From Corylus avellana (Eukaryota > Streptophyta > Magnoliopsida > Fagales > Betulaceae): a DNA stretch of 64,000 nt. The notes beneath the pieces are model-generated. The model worked only from the letters and a program-made list of their open reading frames with translations, was not told where the DNA came from and ran no database searches. The translations under genes were made by a program, and so were the position numbers. Below are positions 55,252 through 64,000 of this stretch, piece by piece. Every line of letters starts with the position of its first letter. The stretch's first letter is position 1. Location of the stretch: assembly GCF_901000735.1 (NCBI RefSeq), contig NC_081545.1, forward strand, positions 8,826,044 through 8,890,043, given 5' to 3'.

Positions 55252-56506
55252 TGTAACAATCTCATATAGCGGAAAAACTGTAATTATCAATACAAAAAAA
55301 ATACTGTTAAAATACTTTTCTTTATACAAAATACCCAAAGCTATGTCGTACAAGGCATTTATACATATCTATCCGACAGTCTAAACTCTAGACAAAACTT
55401 AACCAACTTGGAATCTCTGTACATCTCAATATGAATCTCTAATCACAACTGCATAATTACCTTGATTTTCCATTCCTGCAAGCACTACAAAAAACTGTGA
55501 AGTAGTGAGTCAATTGATTTCCGACAATATAAATCATTGTGGAATCATATATAGCAAAATGCTAGACAAGTTATAAAACCACAAAAATCCGTATTATTGG
55601 ATATCAATATCATACTCAGTAAGTAAGAATACTTACAGTGGATTACATGAATCGATCATCAAAGGTAATTACTTGAAACCCGTTCTGCTGCAGTTGGTCC
55701 ATACCCATAACAATCCCTTCACTGACTTTCTCTCTCTCTCTCTAAACTCTCTTTCTTCCTCTTCAGCTCTCTGTCTTAAATTTCCCATCTCACTCTCGGT
55801 TTCTCTTGTGTTCTTTCTTTCTTGTAGCGCTTGGTCTCGCCCTTTCTCTCTCTGTTCTGAGTAAACACTTTTAGAAAGAAGAAAGACCGAGTAAAAAGCG
55901 GAAGAAGAAAGAATATATGCAAGAGATGGGAGAGGAGATGAGTTGTGAAAATTCTGAAGGAGAAGAGCTCTATTTATAGGAGAAAATCAAATACTATTTC
56001 ACCAACCCTATACTATTTCACCAACCCTATACTATTCCACCAACCCTATACTATTCCACCAACCCTATACTATTCTACCAACCCTATACTATTTCACCAA
56101 CCCTATACTATTCTACCAACCCTATACTATTTCACCAACCCTATACTATTCTACCTTCTTATTCTACCATCCTTATACCTACCATTTACTATCCTATTAT
56201 ATCACCAATTATTACTATCATACTCCAAATTATACCAATCAATCATCAATTATCATATCTCTTAAATCTCCCAATAAAATAATCAATATAAAATCATCAT
56301 CATGATATAATAACCTCAAATCAATATTCATTCCAATAATATTCATAAGATCTAATAAGTTCCTCAAGAATAAATATTATTACCTAATATCATCAATAAA
56401 TATCTCAACCTCAAAGTAAATGCCATTACCTAATATGAATATTAATATAATCATAGCATCAATTTAATATCTCTAAAATAAGACTTTAAAAATCTGGGGT
56501 GCTACA
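55252..56506 (-). repeat. 5' LTR of the nested element, with eight 19-bp U3 repeats
   Basis: Same layout as the 3' LTR, but eight 19-bp units (55994-56145) and a shorter CT run. TATA box at 55979-55970 on the minus strand. Confidence 0.88.
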
Positions 56507-56879
56507 GCTTTATGTCAACATTTATTTATAGGAATTAATTTTAAAAAATTGGAATCTAGATCAATTTAAAATAGACCATTAATTTAATATTCCACCCAAA
56601 ATTTTTAATAATGTTCAAACTTGATTTTAACAAACTAAAATAGAAATTAAGTTTCTAAAAGAATTGTGGAATATATAAAAACATTATTAAGGTCAAAATA
56701 ACATAACTGATTTTTTTTTTTTTTTTTTAAATTAATCTATAGATCACAACAACCTTCAATTGTAAACAAATATTATTTAGAAAACCCTGCATTATGTTGA
56801 CAACGTGGACCGCTAAACCAAATTCAATTTACACAGTATTTAGGAGAGTTAATAAAAGAGATTCATGACACAGTAGATG

Positions 56880-57500
56880 TATGAGATTACCTTTATTTCA
56901 AGTCATTTATGATACTTTATGCAATCATTCTTTATATGCCCATAATTTTCCTTAGTGTAAGAGAAACAAGTATCTTAATTGTCACAATACTTTGTTGGCA
57001 CCTTGTTCTCATTCACCAACTATTGGACATGATTGCCTATCAAGGTCTTTTCTGTAACATGGATTCTCATGTCTTAATCTCTCATCTTCTTGAACACACA
57101 TGATCAAAAGTTTCTTTATTGATCAGTTATCCTTATGTGTGCCACAAGATATTTGAAAAAAATACCATATTTAGATGAGAGAATAAAATTTACCACAATG
57201 ACTCAAAAAACTCAACCTTTAGGGACTTTATAATGAGTTGTTATGTCCTTCATTTCCATAATGTGCTCAGGCACATTTTGAAACTGTAAAATGTTTTATT
57301 TTAAAGCTTTTCTATTAGGGTGTAGGCCAAAGCCTCATTGGAACTCACTAACTGTTCCTTAATGACCTTTCTTTGACCCTAAAACATTAAGGAATAAAAC
57401 CCTAATGCTTTCCTTGATATGAGATTTCATGAACGTTGAAACTTAAGCGATTTAAATCATTACAATCGTTCATGTTTAATAATCTCATGTGGCGTACTTG
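56880..57500 (-). pseudogene. Copia gag remnant with zinc-knuckle trace
   Basis: Minus strand: scattered gag text including FQNVPEHIMEMKDITTHYKV and, near 56975-56890, CFSYTKENYGHIKNDCIKYH followed by LEIK. This is a worn CCHC zinc knuckle (second Cys replaced by Tyr in this reading; Gly-His and final Cys present). Stops and shifts throughout. Its place just 5' of integrase fits a copia element. Confidence 0.6.
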
Positions 57501-57682
57501 ATTTCGTCCATATGAAACGCCAATTCAGTTTTCAAATACCCTAAAGTGAAAAGCACATTTTATTTTCAATCAGGAAAAATTTCAACTAGGAATTATTGGA
57601 ACATAAAATACTAATAATTAAAGCAATATGAATACATCCAATAACCAAGAAAAATAATATACTTTAATGCTATGAAATAACC

Positions 57683-58430
57683 TTATTTAAATTAAACAAT
57701 GTTAATTTAATAGTAAATTTCAACCTACCTGTGGGCAAAGGTGCATCACGCATGAAATTTACTCTTTACTAATAAGACTAATAAATTTAGAATTAATAAA
57801 TAAAATTTTCTGTACCTGTGGGCCTAAGATAAATTTTATTTTCAATGTTAAATTTACTATCTTATTCTAATTAAGTCATAAAAATAAAAACGTCCCTGTG
57901 GAGATTGGCAAATTAAATTTATGAATTAATTACAACACGATGTTAATTTTCTTTATGAAGTTCATATATATAATCTTGATGCAATTATCATTATAAAATG
58001 GCGATGCTGTGGCTCTCCCAAAATTATTATGGCAATTATGACTTCATTAACATCTAATTTATTTAAATTAACCAATGCTAATTTAATAGTAAATTTCAAC
58101 CTACCTGTGAGCAAAGGTTGCATCACACATGAAATTTACTCTTTAATAGGACTAATAAATTTAACATTAATAAATAAAATTCTCCGTACTTGTGGGCCTA
58201 AGAGAAATTTTATTTTTAAAGTTAGATTTATTATCTTATTCTAATTAAGTCATAAAAATAATAACATCCATGTGGGGATTAGTAATTAAATTTATGAATT
58301 AATTACAACATGATGTTAATTTTTTTTATGAAGTTCACATGTATGGTCTTGATGCAATTATCATTTTAAAATCAGGATACTGTGGCTCTCCCAAAATTAT
58401 TATGGTAATCACTACTTCATTAACATCCAA
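57683..58430. repeat. Tandem duplication of about 376 bp in the copia 5' region
   Basis: 57683-58058 and 58059 to about 58430 align throughout (TTATTTAAATTAA, GTAAATTTCAACCTACCTGT, CTGTGGCTCTCCCAAAATTA). Copies have diverged at many positions, so the duplication is old. Confidence 0.8.
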
Positions 58431-58623
58431 TAACTGTATAGATGCCAAAATAAAGTTCTCAAGAATAAAAGACAAAACCAACATATCAGTGGGTAAACAG
58501 TATTTTTTCAAAGTACAACCGGACAGTGTCCCAGGTAAGTGAGGGGGCGCACAACGACACACTTAAGTCCCAAGACTTGCCTTGCCAAAGCTTTCCAATT
58601 GCAATTTTGGATTGTACCATAGC

Positions 58624-59838
58624 TAGGGCTGAAATAGCGGTTAGTGGCTAAAACCGCTAACTGCCTCCGCTAACCGGGTAGCGGTTAACCGCCCGGTTAA
58701 CGGTTAACCGCTTTGAGATAACCGTTTTTCCTAACCGCTTATTTTGGGCCTTTTTTTTGGACCGATTTTGGGCTGATTTTGGACTGGTTTTGGGCTCACT
58801 TTAATCATTTTTTTTTGGCTCATTTTGAATGTTTTTTTTTGTTTTTGTTTTTGTTTTTTTTTTCCCTTTTCATGGCCATTTTAGCTCAGTTAACATATGA
58901 ATCTGATGTGTGGGCAATGTGCAGCACTGCCCTGCCCTTAATTAAAAGAGAACAAACAGAAAACAGAATTTGGCCCTCGTCTAAAAGAAAATAATATAAG
59001 GGAAAAAGATACGGAATAATGGATCGCTATTTTCTACTACGGGTGCTTATATTATCAACAATTCTAATTTTACATACATATATATACATTCCTTCACAAG
59101 AAAACCTATACATTCTATTGTTTGATAGCATGAGAATTCTCCCCGTAGAAGGATAAACCCATATACTAATAAACAATACTGAAAAGCTCTTAAACAAGAA
59201 GAAATCAATAATAAATAATTATAAAGAAAATTCTCTAAATCCAAACCTCATTGTATGATCAAAATAAAAATAATGATCTAAATATTTCCAGGTCATATGA
59301 ATATGTACAAAGGGGAAAAAAAAAAAAAAAAAAAAAGAGCATGGATTTTTTTGTTTACCTATGCTGCATTGGACACAGTTGAGAACACATTGTTTCTCTA
59401 AGCAGTGATGCTGCGTGTCTGCGTGAGAGGTGAGGCGGGCTTGAGAGTACTGAGAGGCTGAGCCGCAGATGCAAGGAGTGGCAGATGTTAGGAGGCTGAG
59501 TCTTTGAGAAATAGCTTTAGGGTTAGAAAAGAGAGGAATATATAGAAGTGCAAAACGAGGTCGTTTTGCACTTCGATTCCCCCTCACCTCGGAAGTCTTG
59601 TTGAAAAAATGGCGCATGTACCACTATGCTACAACAACATATTGTGATTTATTATATGAAATATATATAGAATATAAATATATATTATATTTTAAAAAAA
59701 GCGGTTAGCGGGTAGCGGTTAGCAGATTTCCAAAACCTACTAACCGCTAACCGCAACCGCCTAGGCGGTTAGCGGTTAGGCGGCTAGCAGTTAGTGGTTA
59801 TAGCAGTTGCGGTTAAGCGGTTTTAAATTTCAGCCTTG
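58624..59838. mobile_element. hAT-like non-autonomous element with dense GGTTAGCGG repeats
   Basis: Ends TAGGGCTGAAAT and, inverted, CAAGGCTGAAAT. The terminal 110-140 bp on each side are packed with GCGGTTA / TAACCGC motifs in both orientations, the subterminal repeat pattern of hAT transposons. Flanks ACCATAGC and TCCATAAC are 6 of 8 alike if one base is allowed to shift. The inside has no transposase; it contains a 30-bp hairpin at 59545-59574 (14-bp arms). Confidence 0.6.
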
Positions 59839-61002
59839 GTCCATAACCATTCACCAACATATGTGGCTTAGTTAATTATTCTCAGGTTCAAGCATCGAGC
59901 AATTTATATTTAAACAATATAAATAAAAGAATAAATATATCCTCAAGTTCATGTATTAAAGAAACAATAATTTAATACTGAACAATTTAAATCATAAGAG
60001 AAATAAAAATGTAATATTATAGCATAATAAACTGCATAGCCTAATGGTCTTGAAAGTAGCCTTAGTCCCTTTATACCTTAAGAACCCAATGAGACCCCCC
60101 CTTTTTTTTTAACTGAATTGGGCTTGGGTTAAAATGAACCCATACCCAGTGGCCCAAAAATACTTGACCCGATTCCATATGGGTTTGAAAACCCTACCTG
60201 GAAAACTTAATCTCAACCTGGAAATTGCCGCTGCCATCGCCGCTCTTCTGAATGCACCGACCACGCAGGGCCGTCGCCCATAATGGCCATCTAAGATTGG
60301 CAACCACCAGAGTGGGCCGTCTCATCCAGCCAACGAGCTGCCATCGCCGTTGTTCTTTCACAAGCGTCGTGATGGGCTGCTGCTTGCTTCATGCAGCAGC
60401 CGTGCAAGGCCACCGCACAGCAGCCCCATACGACGCAGACCGGCAGGAAACATAGCGCCATTGAACTCCTTTAATGCGTCGGCCACCAAGGACTGGCATT
60501 CTGACCGGACGACAGCAAATGAGTGGCAGTAGGAGGTTCGACTCCGTTACCCACAGGCAGCCTGTACAGGGCTACCGCTGCTTTGAGCCATAGGCGGTCC
60601 TCATCGGGCCGCCGGCACTCACCTTATGTGGCCAATGCCGCTACTGTGGGGATTTAGGAACCAGAGCACACCGATGGCCTTAGTGCCGGTGGGTGGGGCT
60701 AGAACCGGACTGTGATTTTGGTCCAAGAGTTCTCATACAAGGAGAAGGGCAATATGGTCAAGGCCCTCCAACAACATCCAAAAATTGTTAGTTTTTAAGT
60801 CCAGAACAGAACAGTATAACCAAAAGGACCAAAAAACAAATATTCATATACAAAGCATTATGGATAGTTATAGAAGAGAAAGAAATTCTCATGCCTTATT
60901 GCAATAGTGCGTGAACAAATAATATATATATAAAACTGAACGTTCACAATAACTATTGAAAAAACAAATAACTTAATGCTGAACAAATATGGCCTAGAGA
61001 AG
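59839..61002 (-). other. Copia leader region between PBS and gag
   Basis: Long untranslated leader of the copia element, partly GC-rich (60230-60720). Frames at 60109-60532 are chance frames in this GC-rich patch. Confidence 0.45.
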
Positions 61003-61016
61003 GCTCTGATACCAGA

Positions 61017-61588
61017 CATAAGAATTCAATATATAATTAAATGCTAATTGACAATAAAATTAGCAGCGGGATGAATAATTATATAAATACTTCTAGCCAT
61101 GCTTTGCTCAAGCCAATTGAAGAACAGCTTTACAGAAACAAAATTTGGAAAACTAAAAAATATTGAGAGGTTCTTCTGACCTATTCTTACTAGTGAGTAC
61201 CAATTGATGGAATACACAAGCCTTATTTATAGGTAGGTCAGGGACCCTCAATTAGAGCTGTTACCTTAATTATTCCTTCCATCAAAGAATAAAAAATCAA
61301 AATTATCAAATAAATAATCAATACAGCTAATTGATTTCACAAAATAAAATCAGTAATGAAATCAAATACTTGTTCCACAAGAATTAAATCAGCAATTTAA
61401 TTCAGAATATTTGATTGAAATCAAATACTTGTTCCACAAGAATTAAATCAACAATTTAATTCAACATATTTAATTTCACACAATAAGCTTTAATTGGAAT
61501 AAATTACTGAACACTGTAATTATATATATTTTATAATTATAATAATATATGTGATAGAAGGGATATACTTTAAATAAAATTTCTTACC
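61017..61588 (-). repeat. Copia 5' LTR (572 bp)
   Basis: Pairs with 49928-50624. Terminal dinucleotides have decayed (minus strand starts GG instead of TG and ends TG instead of CA). Followed by the primer-binding site. Confidence 0.85.
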
Positions 61589-62616
61589 CAATAATCATTT
61601 GCCACGAATTTCTGTCTTCTAAGAATTATAAGCATTTGACAACATCAATCCAAAGTTTATTTGCTGATCTACACAACACAACCCCATAAAAATAAGAGAA
61701 ATAATTAGTGTTCTTCTCATTCTAGATAGATATTATTTTTTAAAAGCTGAATAAGAGAAATAAGAGAAGTGTCTTTTTTGCTTTTTCAGAAAATAATATC
61801 TATCTAAAATTAGGAGGACGCTATATAGCACTCCCCTAAAAATAAACCAAATTAGAAATCTCATGTGCCAGAAGCTTTTGCCAGAGATGCCACACGGCAC
61901 ACGTTTTAAGCACCGCCACACATCAGATGCCTTCATCCTGCTCTGTTGTAAATGACAAGTCCTTTAGGTGGTTCAACATATTTGACCCCTAAACGACATG
62001 TCGTTTATCTTCTGCCAAAAAAAAAAATTGTTTAAAATAAAACTGGGCCTTGTTTATTGGCCCAGTTTTTTGGGCTATTGTTGATCATGTTCGTTGGCCC
62101 AGGCCCATTTATCGGGCTTATTGTTGGACTATTTTGGCCCATTGTTGTTGGACCATTTTTCTACTTTTCTTCGGCAAGCGACAGCAACCATTGTTGAAAG
62201 CCGCCAGTGTCACCGACAACTTTTCAAGTGCCACCATTTCCAGCAGCCTCCAATTCATCTGCCGCTTCCAGCCACCCATTGGCCGCCATCTCCAGCGATT
62301 CTATGCTGCCATATACGGCAGAGAACTCTGCCAGTCCCATTGTCAAATCGAGCTCAAGGTTTGATTTTGCTGTGAATTGCACCTGATTCCAGCCCTAAAC
62401 AAGCTCACATCTAGTATCTTCTTTCTATAACAGAGGATCTTTACCACTTTCATCATCGATGGATCTGAAGGCCGAACCCACGTTTCGAATTTGGTCCTTC
62501 CCGCATCAAATCCGTTTCAGCAAAAAAAAAAAAAAAAAAGAAAAAAAAATTCAATCATTATCTTTCCAACTCAACTCAAGCTTCTAAAACTTCAAATTTG
62601 AGTTTGAGTGGACGTT
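61589..62616. other. Spacer with a GC-richer patch and a small foldback
   Basis: 62040-62400 is GC-richer and resembles the copia leader in composition (TTGGCCCA motifs; Pro/Ser-rich in translation), but no defined element or gene was found. Poly-A at 62521-62549. Confidence 0.35.
61723..61808. repeat. Small foldback (about 85 bp)
   Basis: TAGATAGATATTATTTT at 61724 pairs with AAAATAATATCTATCTA at 61791-61807; AAAGCTGAA and TTTTTCAG extend the stem imperfectly. A MITE fragment or hairpin. Confidence 0.7.
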
Positions 62617-62785
62617 AGAATATATGAAAATGATATAAATCTTTTATGATAAATAGGGATTCGTGAATCCTAAGTTAAGAAGTTTGATTATATTCGAAAT
62701 TATTCAAATCATTTTTAAAGCTCTATAAATAGATTAGTGCACATAATCAAATAAATTTAATTAGAGAAAAATGTTGCCATTAAGG
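62617..62785 (+). repeat. LTR-like fragment, copy 2 (relative at 48641)
   Basis: GTTAGAATATATGAAAATG, GGATTCGTGAATCCTAAGTT, AGTTTGATTATATTCGAAAT, CTCTATAAATAGATTAGTGC (TATA-like), in the same order as 48641-48805. Confidence 0.6.
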
Positions 62786-64000
62786 GTTTGATGGGATTTG
62801 CAGTTTCAAAACGTGCAATTTAAAAAAAAAAAAAAACAATTACAAAATGTGTAATTTGAAAGTGCAATTTTTAAAACACAATTAAACGTTTGTCAAAATT
62901 ACAATTTGACATTTAAATCTTAATTTAGTCTTTAAAATCGTGTATTTTTAAAAAATGCACCTTACTGCCTGCGATTTAAAAAACACATATCTTTCTACGT
63001 TTTTAAACTCCAATTTTATAAAACGCACTCACAAATAATACACTTTTCACGATCTTGTTTAACATCACCTTTTAAACCCCTGTAATCTTTAAAAAGGAAC
63101 GATTACAACCTTTGAACCCAAATATTCAAATGTCAATTGATTTTTCTAAAAACCATCTCTGTGTGCATCCACTTCTTGTGGGGGAAGAGACACCTTGAAA
63201 TATTTCCAATGATGGCCAATGAACTGATAATCTTATGAGAAGGGTGAGTCCTGAGGGCCTGAGGCCATGGAAAATCACTCTTGGTGTAGGTTTAAAAATC
63301 ACTCTTTTATAGCTTGCTGACATGTATCTACATGTAATTAAGTGAAATCACGTTAATTATTTTTTTTAAAAAAAATTAATGCTCTACAATCTTATATGAA
63401 TACGTGTCAACAAGTTGTAAAAAAATTGTCGGCATAAATTTTGTTAATATTTTGTTCATTTAGTTTTTGAGTTTTTTCCACAAGTGTATGATATGAATAT
63501 GATAGCCTTATCTTAGAAGAGGGCAGTGGGTTTCTGTTGGCCACTAATTAACATGGGAAATGATTGCTGATAAACATGCCAGGAAATTGTTGTTTTTCCA
63601 TTAGGTTTGTTGAAATTATGGCAGAAGAAGATGGCAAAACAAAAAGCTTGGATCTTTCCTGTTAATTCTTGACCTTATCCAATTAGAAGCTGACGATTCA
63701 ACATAGGCCAACAGAAATTTATGTCCCTTTGTCTATCTCTTTGTGGAACATGAGTTCGGAGTTCAAGATTAATTTGGCATGGGATTTTGTTTTCCAGCAT
63801 GAAAAAATCATAATTATGTCCAAGATGCTGTCTAGTTAGCTGATAAAATCTCTTGATGGAGAATTGAAGATAGGGATTGATTAGTGAAATAGATAAGTTA
63901 TATGGTCCGGATTTAACGTTGTTGTATTTAAGGGTATATATTATACCATGTAATTTAAATTTTTTAAATAGCGTGCCAACATATTTATTAATTATGTGAC
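62786..64000. other. Intergenic DNA, nothing firm
   Basis: 62800-63070 has GCAATTT / AAAATCG-type motifs like the MITE at 30185-30690 and may be a relative. The rest to the window end shows no gene or repeat that I can support. Confidence 0.4.

Larger units (their letters stand above)
53324..56506 (-). mobile_element. Non-autonomous LTR retrotransposon nested in the copia element
   Basis: LTRs 53324-54553 (1230 bp) and 55252-56506 (1255 bp) enclose only 698 bp. The + strand ends are TGTAACA and GCTACA; the perfect target duplication GCTTT lies at 53319-53323 and 56507-56511. On the minus strand a primer-binding site TGGTATCAGAGC (55247-55236) follows the 5' LTR and a purine tract AAGGAGGGAAGAT precedes the 3' LTR. 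By eye the LTRs differ at about 14 substitutions plus small indels, so it is young. It cuts the copia gag-pol between the zinc knuckle and integrase. No coding capacity was seen. Confidence 0.92.
49928..61588 (-). mobile_element. Ty1/copia retrotransposon, decayed, hosting nested insertions
   Basis: 5' LTR 61588-61017, primer-binding site TGGTATCAGAGC at 61014-61003, gag and pol remnants, polypurine tract AAGTGGGAGAA at about 50635-50625, 3' LTR 50624-49928. CAATA flanks both outer ends (49923-49927, 61589-61593), a likely 5-bp target duplication. LTRs differ at several percent of positions and by a 135-bp duplication, so the insertion is old. Inside are a younger LTR element (53324-56506) and a hAT-like element (58624-59838), which account for 4.4 kb of its 11.7 kb. 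Confidence 0.85.

Noticed and set aside
59219..59617. 132-codon minus frame
   Set aside because: Lies inside the hAT-like element, contains a poly-Phe stretch from poly-A and no domain.
60109..60532. Arg/Ala-rich frames in both orientations
   Set aside because: GC-rich patch of the copia leader; no family resemblance and no splice context.

Overview
The window is nuclear DNA from a flowering plant, almost certainly a eudicot and probably a woody rosid; I cannot name the species. It is AT-rich, its genes have GT-AG introns, it encodes chloroplast-targeted proteins, and most of it is transposable elements in different stages of decay. There is one assembly gap of exactly 100 N (10086-10185).

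Three genes are well supported. A plastid-type Mpv17/PMP22 family membrane protein lies on + (12022-15019, seven coding exons, 348 aa). A clade-E type protein phosphatase 2C with an N-myristoylation signal, resembling Arabidopsis PP2C52, lies on - (23360-27220, five coding exons, 471 aa). The photosystem II repair protein PSB27 lies on + (47685-48200, one exon, 171 aa) behind an I-box/G-box light-response module. A 62-aa single-span membrane protein (16427-16615) is plausible. The first exon of a type II membrane protein (9893-10085) runs into the gap. From memory, Arabidopsis has an Mpv17/PMP22 gene beside a PP2C gene at At4g03410/At4g03415, and a PP2C gene beside PSB27 at At1g03590/At1g03600. 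The window may therefore be one ancestral block, stretched here by transposons.

Layout. 1-9.8 kb: degraded gypsy-type gag, a TRIM, several MITEs, a perfect 88-bp palindrome and a SINE. 9.8-16.6 kb: gene-rich, with MITEs and SINEs in the spacers. 16.6-23 kb: a 5'-truncated LINE of about 3 kb with a 15-bp target-site duplication. 23.3-29.5 kb: the PP2C gene and its presumed 5' leader introns. 29.5-47.5 kb: no gene that I can support; MITEs, two SINEs, three separate RNase-H remnants of LINEs, two TRIMs and orphan LTR-like DNA. 47.6-48.4 kb: PSB27. 48.6-49.7 kb: an LTR-like fragment and a large foldback element. 49.9-61.6 kb: one decayed Ty1/copia element (- strand) containing a younger non-autonomous LTR element (53324-56506, perfect 5-bp target duplication) and a hAT-like foldback element. 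61.6-64 kb: low-information DNA with a small foldback and a second LTR-like fragment.

The three main genes do not form a pathway. Two products go to plastids (PSB27 to the thylakoid lumen, the Mpv17 protein probably to a plastid membrane); the phosphatase is predicted to sit at the plasma membrane. The most unusual structures are transposon-derived: a compact LTR element whose 0.7-kb interior holds a second LTR end with its own primer-binding site, a dispersed tRNA-derived SINE family, 9-bp-TSD MITE families, very short TRIMs and several perfect or near-perfect palindromes. I found no CRISPR, operon, tRNA gene or rRNA gene. Exon borders, target duplications and repeat copies were read by eye.
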